NCBI RefSeq assembly: GCF_004919685.1 | Contig: NZ_SMYZ01000013.1 | Location: 1 to 64,000, forward strand | Length of the DNA: 64,000 bases | Source: Mesorhizobium norvegicum | GTDB taxonomy: Bacteria; Pseudomonadota; Alphaproteobacteria; Rhizobiales; Rhizobiaceae | Direction of reading: 5' to 3' | Shown here: piece after piece, positions 27,301 through 34,629 of the stretch | Layout: the number at the start of each line of letters is the position of its first letter | Numbering within the stretch: the first letter of the stretch is position 1 | Position numbers and translations under genes: made by a program | Notes under the pieces: model-generated | Seen by the model: only the letters and a program-made list of their open reading frames with translations | Told to the model about the DNA's origin: nothing | The model's database searches: none

Positions 27301-30300
27301 AGACTACCCGGATGGCTTGATCCTCGCCTGTCGGCGCAAGCTGCTTCATTTCGATCCTGAGTTCGGATTGATTCGGACCCTGTATCAGATCGATTTCCAG
27401 GATGGCTCCGTGCGTAACATCTGCGGAAACCATCGAGTGGATGCGGAAGTTCAATATCTCAACGCATGATGTCCCCAATGCTACCGAGGACGCTTCGGCA
27501 ACCATATCGAGTAGGTATGTGCCCGGAACGACGCGCACTCCATCAACCATGTGTTCGCCGAACCAGACCTTCCGGATTGCTTTGCGGTGTCGGCTGATTA
27601 GCTTGGCGTTTGTATCCGTAAATACTTGCTGAATTGTCTGGTCTCCTAAAGAGACCGCCGGTGGCGCACATAGGTATTGCTTCCTGCGAAATGGATAGGT
27701 CGGCAGGGAGACGCGGCGCCATGGAGCGCGAGGAGCGAGGTTGTCGAATTGGGGATCGATGCCAAGCATAAATAGCTCGGCAAGGGCTCTGAGAAACGTT
27801 CCCAACTCGTCGGAGCTGCGGCAAGAAGCAATCCACGCTCTCCCCTCGCATGGGTCATTCTCCATGCCGAGCCCGAGAAGCATGGGTTTTGGTCCGAGCT
27901 CGATAAATACCTTCGATCTGTCGTCAAGCATATACTGAAGCGCATCGTGGAACCGCACCGGTCCGACGAGTTGGTCCGTGAAATACTCGACCCAGTCCAG
28001 GTTTCGCTGAATAGGAGTACCTTTTACCGAAGAGACAATGGGGATCATTGGGTCGGTGAAGCGCAGGTTCGCGATGACGGATCTGTATTCATCAACGATG
28101 GGACGCATTTGCTCTGAGTGGAACGCATGCGATATTGGCAGTGGAGTGATCGTACAGCCCGAGACTTCTCCAGCGGCAACGAGCCCTGCCACGAGGTCGG
28201 CTTGACCGGATAGTACGACCGCGTTCGGCGAGTTGAACGCCGCGACGGTGACACCATCGCTCAGCTCGGAAACAAGAACGGCAACATCTTCCGCGTTCCC
28301 CATGGCTGCGGCCATCGCGCCCGATCCGGATGGAAGTTCCGCGGAAAGCCGTCCTCTCTCGGCAACAAGGAGGCACGCATCTTCCAGGGATAGCGCACCG
28401 GCGGCGACCAGCGCCGCAACCTCCCCAAAGCTATGACCCGCGACCTCCGCAAATTGCACCCCAAAGGAACGAAGAAGGCAGGTCATCGCGTACTCGAACG
28501 TGAAGATCGCTGGCTGCGTGAACTGGGTACGATTCAGTCTTGCATCATTGGCAGGTGTTTCGTCGATCACCTGCTTGAGGTCGATCCCATGACTGCTCCG
28601 TATGCACTCAAAGCAATCCTCCATCGCCTCTCGGAAGGCCGGAAACGCAGCGGAGAGCTCTTTCCCCATGCCTGTCCATTGGCATCCCTGACCAGTGAAG
28701 AGACCAACGATCTTTTTCGGGGCCAGGCTGTCGGAGGGGGACAACACCCCTGTGATGACGTCGTTGAGAAGTCGGGACAAATCGGCCTTGCTTGACACTG
28801 TCCAACCAACCCGAAACCGTTCTGGCCGGCGGCCAACGCAGCAGGTCATGCAAATATCCCGCAATCCGAGATTTTCGCCGGAGACCGCAAGGAGGTCATA
28901 GACCTCCTGACACAGATTGATCAACTGCTCGGGGCTACCCGCCGATAGCACAAAGAGTTCATTTTGCTGAAGAGGTTCCTGTGCCTGCCCGCCACGGGGG
29001 TAACCACCCTCGAGAATCATGTGACAATTGGTCCCTCCTATTCCCAACGAACTGACCGCTGCTCGCCTGGGTCTCTTCGACGGACAATTCCAATCCTGGG
29101 CCTGTCCACTGGCAATTCTCAGGCGGGTTCCCTGTAGCGGCACACGCTTGTTTGCACTCCGGAACGTCGGGATGGCTGGAATCCTGCCCCGGTGAACACA
29201 CAGAGCTGCTTTCAGAAGGCCCGCTGCACCTGCCGCCTCGTCAAGATGGCCAATGTTCGCCTTCAGGGATCCAACAAGGCATTGTTCGACGACCGCGGCA
29301 GCACCATATGTTGCCGCCAGAGCTGTGATCTCAATCGAGTCTCCGACAGGTGTACCTGTCCCATGGGCCTCAACGTAATCAATGTCGAAAGCGGTGAGAC
29401 CGGCATCATACAGAGCTGCGTTGATGACATCGATCTGACCCTCCACGCTTGGTCCAGTATAGCTCAGTTTGCGAGCGCCGTCGTTGTTGACCGCTGACCC
29501 AACAATGGTAGCGATAATCTGATCGTTATCGTGGACCGCGAGATCATAATCTTTGAGGACGAGAACCGCGCATCCGTTCCCGAACAGAGCTCCGTCGGCC
29601 GCGGCATCGAAGGGTCTGCAACAGCCAGTCGGCGAAAGGATTATACCGTCATGAGCAAAATAGCCGATATGCTGCGGAGTGGAAATTGACACGCCGCCGG
29701 CAACTGCCATTTCGGCCTCTCCTGCGCGGATCGCCTGGACGGCATGGTGAACAGCAACCAACCCCCCGGAGCAGGCGGAACCTATCGTGAGACTGGGACC
29801 TGTCAGGTTGAGTTTGTGCGATACCCTCATCGAAACATGCTCTGGAGAGTTGCCTTGTTCGATGAGAATTTCTCCCACGTTCCGAATAAGACGATGGCTC
29901 AGAAAGGGCCCATCGTCTGCATGCATGACTGACGGCAGTATGCTGTTGATTAGATATGTGCTCGCGCCGCTCGCCGAATAGACACCGGTCCGGTAAGGAA
30001 CCGCCGTCGGCGCATAGCCGGCATTTTCCAGAGCGTGCCAGGAGCACTCAAGGAAGACCCGATGCTGCGGGTCCATCAGCGAAGCTTCGCGATCACTGAT
30101 GCCGAAGAACTCGGCGTCAAAATGGTCGTGGTGATCAAGGAAACCGCCCCTCCTCACAAAGTTTTCGCAGGAAGACAGAGCCGGTGGGTCGTTCTTGGAT
30201 TCCGAAATAAAAATTTGATTGCTGATAAGGCCTTCCCACAGAGCATTTACGGAATCGGCGCCGGGGAAGCGGCCTGCCATGCCAATGATCGCGACGGACT

Positions 30301-32149
30301 TTCGTGGAGAGGGCGTCGCGGATGTCGATGCCACTTCGTTCTCGCTGCTGGTGGCGCGGAATGCCGAAGCCTTGAGGATCGATTGCAAAGTGGTCTCATC
30401 GGAAATAGCGGACACAGAAATGTCGATGTGCAATTCCTGCTTCAATCGTGTCACCAGTTGCATCGCACTCAGCGAGTCGCCGCCGGCCGCCCTGAAGCTT
30501 CGATCCTTTCCTCCGGGAAGGACGTCATTCCAGATTTCAGATACGTGCTGCTGAATATCTTGCGGCTGAACGCGAGCCGCTGCGGCAACAGCGGAGGCCG
30601 CCATTGCCTCTAGCGCTCGACGATCCACCTTGCCTGTCGATGTTTCCGGAAATACTGAGAGTGTGTGGATGCGGTAGGGAACGGCCGTGGCATCCAATGC
30701 ATCAGTGATCAGTGTTCGGATGTCCTGCTCGAGCACATCACACTTCGGGTCTTCTGCCACTGTTACGAAGGCCGCGAGTTGCGTTCGCCCACTGACCTCG
30801 ACTGCCACGACGGCAGCCTGGTTCACATATCGAGAACGCTCCATCGTCGTTTCAACGGCTGCGACATCGACTCGTTTGCCGCGGATTTTCACCTGCCGGT
30901 CGATCCGTCCTGTGATTGCGATGCTGCCGTCGGGGAGGATGACGCCGAGATCTCCGGTGAGGTATTCATCTGCCACACCTGTCGAGGCTGAAGGTAGGGG
31001 CACTAGATCGTTGGTGTCGGGCTGCATGTATCCCATGGCAACTTGACACCCTTTGACAACAATGCGCCCCTCAGAGCCTGGATCAGATGATATTCCTTTC
31101 GACGTGAGGACGCCCACGTTCATTCCTGCGATGGGGAGGCCAATCGATGGCAGATCCGGCCATTGTTCGGGATCTCCCGCGAGTTCCAGAGATGTCACAT
31201 CCTGCACCTCTGTTGAGCCGTAGTTGTTGTAGAGCGCGGCGCCGATGAGTCGGAAGAATGACCTGATAGCCCCAGTGATCTTCAGGGGTTCGCCGGCCGT
31301 GGTGACGTCATTGAGATAAATCTCTTCCGCGAATGCAGGCGCTGCCAACGCCAACTGATTCAGTACACTGTATGGCAGATATGCCTTTTGGATCCGGGAT
31401 GACGATAGGAGCTCCAGGAGCAGGCCGGCATCTAGTCGTTGCTGCTGTGTTGCCAGAACCGCTGTTCCTCCCGAACTGATCGCGGAGAACAGTTCGTGAA
31501 ACGCGATGTCGAAGTGGAAGGAGGCGAATTGCAAATGGACCCTGCCAGGTTCGCATCCCCTGAAGACGATGTCCCATTGAACCAGGTTCGCAAGCCCACG
31601 GTTCGACATGAGCACGCCCTTGGGCGTTCCCGTCGTGCCGGAGGTAAAAAGCAGGTAGCAGCCCGTTTCGGGAGTGGAGAGGTTTTCAACCCTCGAAATT
31701 TTTTTTCCGGCCCGCCTCACACGAATCGTCTCGACGCCGAAGGACTGCAGGAGCCGCGGAACGGTCGGCCCTAAGGGGGTCTTGGCAGTAGCAACGATAG
31801 ATCTGGCCCTTGAGGCCCTCAAAATGTTGCGGATTCTCGCATCGCTCGCCAAAAGGTCGAGCGGGCACACCGTCGCCCCGCGAAGCATGATCCCGAGGAT
31901 GATGATCACGGTATCGACGTGACGCGAGGGGTTCATCAAGATGACATCCGCGACGCCAACACCGCGCATTTCAAGCTGTCGCGACACATGCGATGCATGA
32001 CGCAACAGCTCTTCGTAGGTGATCCGTTCGTCGCCGCACTGGACCGCGATCATTTGTGGAAACTTTCGCGCGCACTCCATGAATTCCTGCGACACGGTGC
32101 GGCAGGGCGCGGCAGACAACGGATGTCCGTTCGAGGTCGTGTCTATCAT
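24380..32149 (-). CDS. Hybrid NRPS-PKS, A-PCP-KS-AT-DH-KR-ACP-TE
   Basis: A 2589-residue megasynthase. Adenylation domain at 20-515 (core LLFTSGTTGTPKGVL, NNYGSTE, YLTGDLG, STGKVDRRAL), with no condensation domain before it. PCP Ser559 (GGDSL). Ketosynthase 615-1045 with Cys793 in GSACSGG, His929 and His968. Acyltransferase 1145-1440 with Ser1240 (GHSFGE) and HAFH at 1341-1344, the signature of malonyl-CoA. Dehydratase 1505-1775 with His1533 (HxxxGxxxxP) and Asp1698. Ketoreductase about 1990-2180: NADPH loop TGGLGSIG is kept, but the catalytic Tyr is His2145 and the following Asn is Cys2149. ACP Ser2291 (LGLDSL). Thioesterase 2345-2589 with Ser2417 (GYSFGG), Asp2444 and His2566. Predicted action: load one amino acid, add one malonate unit, release. 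Gene ends 21 bases after the ectC-like gene. Confidence 0.95.
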   Translation of the reverse strand: MIDTTSNGHPLSAAPCRTVSQEFMECARKFPQMIAVQCGDERITYEELLRHASHVSRQLEMRGVGVADVILMNPSRHVDTVIIILGIMLRGATVCPLDLLASDARIRNILRASRARSIVATAKTPLGPTVPRLLQSFGVETIRVRRAGKKISRVENLSTPETGCYLLFTSGTTGTPKGVLMSNRGLANLVQWDIVFRGCEPGRVHLQFASFHFDIAFHELFSAISSGGTAVLATQQQRLDAGLLLELLSSSRIQKAYLPYSVLNQLALAAPAFAEEIYLNDVTTAGEPLKITGAIRSFFRLIGAALYNNYGSTEVQDVTSLELAGDPEQWPDLPSIGLPIAGMNVGVLTSKGISSDPGSEGRIVVKGCQVAMGYMQPDTNDLVPLPSASTGVADEYLTGDLGVILPDGSIAITGRIDRQVKIRGKRVDVAAVETTMERSRYVNQAAVVAVEVSGRTQLAAFVTVAEDPKCDVLEQDIRTLITDALDATAVPYRIHTLSVFPETSTGKVDRRALEAMAASAVAAAARVQPQDIQQHVSEIWNDVLPGGKDRSFRAAGGDSLSAMQLVTRLKQELHIDISVSAISDETTLQSILKASAFRATSSENEVASTSATPSPRKSVAIIGMAGRFPGADSVNALWEGLISNQIFISESKNDPPALSSCENFVRRGGFLDHHDHFDAEFFGISDREASLMDPQHRVFLECSWHALENAGYAPTAVPYRTGVYSASGASTYLINSILPSVMHADDGPFLSHRLIRNVGEILIEQGNSPEHVSMRVSHKLNLTGPSLTIGSACSGGLVAVHHAVQAIRAGEAEMAVAGGVSISTPQHIGYFAHDGIILSPTGCCRPFDAAADGALFGNGCAVLVLKDYDLAVHDNDQIIATIVGSAVNNDGARKLSYTGPSVEGQIDVINAALYDAGLTAFDIDYVEAHGTGTPVGDSIEITALAATYGAAAVVEQCLVGSLKANIGHLDEAAGAAGLLKAALCVHRGRIPAIPTFRSANKRVPLQGTRLRIASGQAQDWNCPSKRPRRAAVSSLGIGGTNCHMILEGGYPRGGQAQEPLQQNELFVLSAGSPEQLINLCQEVYDLLAVSGENLGLRDICMTCCVGRRPERFRVGWTVSSKADLSRLLNDVITGVLSPSDSLAPKKIVGLFTGQGCQWTGMGKELSAAFPAFREAMEDCFECIRSSHGIDLKQVIDETPANDARLNRTQFTQPAIFTFEYAMTCLLRSFGVQFAEVAGHSFGEVAALVAAGALSLEDACLLVAERGRLSAELPSGSGAMAAAMGNAEDVAVLVSELSDGVTVAAFNSPNAVVLSGQADLVAGLVAAGEVSGCTITPLPISHAFHSEQMRPIVDEYRSVIANLRFTDPMIPIVSSVKGTPIQRNLDWVEYFTDQLVGPVRFHDALQYMLDDRSKVFIELGPKPMLLGLGMENDPCEGRAWIASCRSSDELGTFLRALAELFMLGIDPQFDNLAPRAPWRRVSLPTYPFRRKQYLCAPPAVSLGDQTIQQVFTDTNAKLISRHRKAIRKVWFGEHMVDGVRVVPGTYLLDMVAEASSVALGTSCVEILNFRIHSMVSADVTHGAILEIDLIQGPNQSELRIEMKQLAPTGEDQAIRVVSARVKRGTLAACAAVSPEEGLCEVLPEHVYQRYEAQGVFLGPAFKSIAFVSAGKTSGTSQCHLPLSLRDDGEYFGAHPVLIDSALQVIEAVFRDGHVGGAFVPVGIDRVVMFQEAATTTLCDVKNCRRSDGESLFDFTIRNLAGHVVMDGIGFRQIEIERAKGGDYDHSGPGAEGRLTIREEVLVPRDLPTAGSVRRMRGAVASFLSNDIQDAPLDLPIVGLWQARDPAEIARDLVNVDYLVIPVDIFLPSAAHAGQELECAIASMSSLFARVAGAFDLGTNIPIIMVSRKDCANGTSVGIAEAAFSFARSFAAETACPRLLCIQVGHVDPKSLPDLISRELDCSLEDTADVVVYDGKQRAVAQPQEIPFALEFPHRLDGTASYLVTGGLGSIGPLMLQALSEYGAKHIDVLSRSVPTEERLEAIKGVGAAGCSVRVHTVDVSNREALALCLEQIQAERPIRGIIHAAGSVADGIISSINHDDIARVVPPKAGGAANLHAFFSKPGLLDFFILCSSTASSRGEAGQALHAAACGFLDGLSRYRNEIGLTATSVNWGVWKNSAAFADNAELTQRYFERGDAGLSNEQGAAALGVAIARKPSRMEALNVSAGIGPDFGKTNANHAITSQPADHLTDQGQSEADVLRVVTQRVAALLGRRDAATIDPDLEWRDLGLDSLLLIELRNDLRKRFGTSVSSTIIMSSGTSRRLSVEISQAASRPRSKPEPWSLKDTRLLLIPGITGEPMDFAGLVPLLGNIPFDILEYPKGIDPWRNSLKPQDIIAPMTARAKDAAGDKRVVLLGYSFGGKIANEVGIELHRQGVEVSRVLILDIPASASPRVSVEGVGRLLDQETFNVMLSANPTEAFKALDLACHGETLEVSFRCSASIYWANAIIASQLEASKTPIPVTLVRARTVGALGSLLPGEDVSSADPTWGWNQVGGNIEVHVIDGDHFSIMRRDNVSQIADIIRRIFHVG

Positions 32150-32170
32150 GATGCCCCGGGGCTTCTGCTC

Positions 32171-32560
32171 TCAATAGGCCGACGAGAGTTCTTTAGACGC
32201 GATGTCGTGGACCTCATCCCCGTTGAGAGATGGAAGGAAAACGCAGACCAGACGGAGGTCTTCCTCGTCGGCGATCAGGTGGTGGGCGTCGTTCTTATCC
32301 AGTGCATACATTGTCCCCGGGACGACAGGATGCTCCTCGCCAGTGATGTCATCGCGAACGCGCCCCTTCCCGGCTATACAGTAGCAGGTCTCGACGTGAT
32401 TGCGGTATTGCAGGAAGGACGAGGTTCCGGCCTTCACGATCGTGTCGGTCAGGGAATAGGGAACGCCGTCGGCTTTGATCAGGAACCGACGGCTCCTTCC
32501 GTTGCCCCAGGGGAGGTCACGCTCGGTCCCTTCGATATCCTCAAGCTTGCGAACTATCAT
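32171..32560 (-). CDS. ectC: Orphan ectoine-synthase-like cupin (EctC family)
   Basis: A 129-residue protein from the ATG at 32560, preceded by AGAGGGATATTCAA; a TTG-started frame to 32632 would run into the palindrome. It aligns end to end with ectoine synthase: MIVRKLEDIEGTERD, NHVETCYCIAGKGRV, PGTMYALDKNDAHHL, LVCVFLPSLNGDEVHD. The three iron ligands known for EctC fall at the expected numbers (Glu57, Tyr85, His93). Two substrate-pocket positions differ from typical EctC (Trp21 is Gly, Asn38 is Thr, alignment by eye). ectA and ectB are absent. It lies 21 bases upstream of the NRPS-PKS gene on the same strand, so it probably makes or modifies a cyclic amino acid or amidine for that pathway rather than the osmolyte ectoine. 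Confidence 0.88.
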   Translation of the reverse strand: MIVRKLEDIEGTERDLPWGNGRSRRFLIKADGVPYSLTDTIVKAGTSSFLQYRNHVETCYCIAGKGRVRDDITGEEHPVVPGTMYALDKNDAHHLIADEEDLRLVCVFLPSLNGDEVHDIASKELSSAY

Positions 32561-32620
32561 TTGAATATCCCTCTGTTTGAGCCGGGAGTACGCCAAGATT
32601 GGGTCAAGGCACCCTCTCAA

Positions 32621-32646
32621 GGCAACTATCAACGTTGGTAGTTGCC
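32621..32646. promoter_or_regulatory. 26-bp near-perfect palindrome, candidate LuxR-type operator
   Basis: Arms GGCAACTA and TAGTTGCC flank a palindromic core CAACGTTG, with a single mismatched pair (T/G) in the whole dyad. It lies 61-86 bases upstream of the ectC-like ATG, in the region shared with the divergent phosphopantetheinyl transferase gene. Its size and symmetry fit a lux/tra-type box; binding by the LuxR protein is inference. Confidence 0.55.
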
Positions 32647-32661
32647 TAAGCTCAGCTCGCG

Positions 32662-32697
32662 GGCGCCTATTAGCTTGTTAGTAGGCGCCAGGGCTTT
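32662..32697 (+). terminator. Stem-loop followed by T-run upstream of the PPTase gene
   Basis: A perfect 8-bp stem (GGCGCCTA / TAGGCGCC, loop 12 bases) is followed on the plus strand by AGGGC and five T. It has the form of an intrinsic terminator but no plus-strand gene lies upstream, so it may attenuate a transcript that enters the PPTase gene or end antisense reading out of the ectC promoter region. Confidence 0.5.
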
Positions 32698-32770
32698 TTC
32701 CTCGATTTCTAATCCGTATCGAAACGAGCAAATCTGGCTAGCAGATAGGCTTTTCGGGATTGAAACGATC

Positions 32771-33712
32771 ATGACATGGGGACACATCGCCGATCATAAG
32801 AACGCTGCCTCGCCCCCTGGCTCTGACAAGATGGGCCCAGTTAAAGAAGACCCAGCATTTGTCACTGCCGGAGTGCCGAGCTCCATCTCTCCGTATATCG
32901 GCCCGCCGTACCTCTCGAGGATGGTTTTGACCGCTTCCGATCCGCGATCAGGACTTTATGACGGCCTGAAGTCGGCCCGGCCGCCGAGAACGTCGTTGAA
33001 GAGAAACTTGTCTACTGAGATAGAGCCTCTTCCATCGCTAAATTTCCGGCTCCCGGCCGTTCTGCGATTGGGCGCCGTGGTGATTGCGTTCGAGGAATGG
33101 TCTTCGACAGAAAATCATCCCTGTCGGAGTTTCCTTGGCGAAGATGATAAAGATCGCCTTTCGAGGCTTCGAAGTCCCCTTTCACGAGCAGAGTTTATCG
33201 CGGGAAGAGCAGCTCTGCATCATGCCGGAAGGGCCCTCGGCCACGATGTCAGTGCGATGCGTATTGCTTACGATCCAAATTCGGGAAAACCATACTTTGA
33301 CTCACTCGACGCTTGCTTCCACTTCAACATAACTCACACGATCGGTTTGGCCGGCTGCATCGCCTCTAGAAATTGTCTGGTTGGCTGTGACTGTGAGAGA
33401 TGGGATCGCGCCATAGATATAGAGGAATTCTCATATTTTTTTGGCAGACGGTTTCTAACCAGGAGAGAATGCCTAATTGAATGGACAAAACTTGAAGCAT
33501 CGACAAAGCTGAGGGGTCAAAATTTGACCGACAAGGTCGGCAGTACGGGCAAGTTGCTGTCACCCACCTTTATCCAAACCGACAAGATCAGAATCGATAT
33601 CCCTATTCCGCAAGTTACTTTTGATGTTAATAGGAGATTTGTTTTCAGCTGCTGCGCCGAATTGACACCCCACGCTTGGCGGAGAATTAGTCAGCCCCAC
33701 GCCAGACGATGA
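32771..33712 (+). CDS. Sfp-type 4'-phosphopantetheinyl transferase
   Basis: The conserved core is at the C-terminal 230 residues: RAEFIAGRAALHHAGRALG, GKPYFDSLDACFHFNITHT, the magnesium motif VGCDCERWD and WTKLEASTK (Leu where many relatives have Lys before the Glu). Such enzymes attach phosphopantetheine to PCP and ACP serines and would activate the adjacent NRPS-PKS. The frame is open from 32642, but usual PPTases are 220-250 residues, so the true start may be as late as about 33000; the ATG at 32771 is a compromise with no clear ribosome site. Divergent from ectC and the NRPS-PKS. Confidence 0.82.
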   Translation: MTWGHIADHKNAASPPGSDKMGPVKEDPAFVTAGVPSSISPYIGPPYLSRMVLTASDPRSGLYDGLKSARPPRTSLKRNLSTEIEPLPSLNFRLPAVLRLGAVVIAFEEWSSTENHPCRSFLGEDDKDRLSRLRSPLSRAEFIAGRAALHHAGRALGHDVSAMRIAYDPNSGKPYFDSLDACFHFNITHTIGLAGCIASRNCLVGCDCERWDRAIDIEEFSYFFGRRFLTRRECLIEWTKLEASTKLRGQNLTDKVGSTGKLLSPTFIQTDKIRIDIPIPQVTFDVNRRFVFSCCAELTPHAWRRISQPHARR

Positions 33713-33759
33713 TTGTCACATCCTATATCAGGTTGCCATGGACCTCCTACCCACCGGCC

Positions 33760-33905
33760 GGTGGATGGATGGATGTCCACGAGGCACCTCCCTGGGGGCT
33801 CGTCAACAAAGTGTTGCCGAAGGAGAAGCTCAAAGAGCGGGAGGTCGCGCCTGCTTGCGCAGCGGACCGCCTCTGACGCTGCTATCAAGGTCTTTACCCT
33901 TTTCG
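33760..33905 (+). pseudogene. Enoyl-CoA hydratase fragment
   Basis: One frame reads DVHEAPPWGLVNKVLPKEKL and a second LLAQRTAS, a third GPPLTLL. Put together these are the C-terminal crotonase segment (GLVN.V.P...L, then LA.RIA.GPPLTL). Only about 45 codons remain and they are frame-broken. The next 430 bases (to the NifA sites at 34343) hold no gene that I can support. Confidence 0.55.
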
Positions 33906-34342
33906 ATGCCTCTAGGGTCTCACGAAACCCTGAGGTTCCGGGCCGACGACCGATGCATCCCCTGGCGAAATGCCGAAGTCTAGAATGGTTTTGTCGACCT
34001 GAGCCCTGCCCGCCGGACGCGGGATAAAAACAAACTCCTACGTTATTTCAATGACTTGTGCCATATCCGCCAACCGCGCGAATTTTCAGGTTATGACCTC
34101 CAGCAGGGCGGCAAGAGGGCAGTGCCAATGCGGCGGTCGGCTGAGAGCGATCCTATACAATCGAAAGACGAGCTCCCCTGCGGGCCTTGCACCGGACCCA
34201 ATGAGAGCGAGCCAGGTGGCGTAGAGGGGGCGACGACGACAGGCTCGGCGGGCGCAGAGGCCGTCATAACGTCCCTCTGCTCGCCCTCCATCTAATTCGA
34301 TGTCCTCCCGGCTTTCTTTCTTTGGCGCAAAGCGGTGCTGCC

Positions 34343-34470
34343 TGTCCAAAACCTGACAGCGACAGGCACATGTCGGCTTCAGGACAACCGGCTCATCTTG
34401 ATAGAAGGCGCTTTTCCAACGTGAAATCGTGCGCCTGCTGCGCGGCGAGCGCGATGGCACGGCCTTTGCT
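34343..34470 (+). promoter_or_regulatory. NifA/RpoN promoter of the redoxin gene, two activator sites
   Basis: Two exact TGT-N10-ACA sites occur at 34343-34358 and 34371-34386. They are followed by a perfect sigma-54 element, TGGCACG-GCCT-TTGCT, at 34455-34470. Spacing from the sites to the -24 box is about 70-110 bases. The gene's ATG is 160 bases downstream at 34630. This is the best NifA-type promoter in the window. Confidence 0.88.
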
Positions 34471-34629
34471 GAATGAACGTTGCTGATTGAGACACCAGGC
34501 AACATCAAGGGAAGGCCGACTGCATGCAGATGCGCGAGAAGAGAGCTGTCCCTTCTTGAAGCCTGGTGGCCTCTCCGAGAGGCTCGCGGAAGAAGTTTCG
34601 CACCTGCGGCAACAGCTTTGGAGAGCAGC

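Noticed and set aside
31919..32641. 240-codon plus-strand frame across the ectC-like gene and the NRPS-PKS start
   Set aside because: Opposite strand carries EctC and A-domain motifs; this frame has shadow composition.
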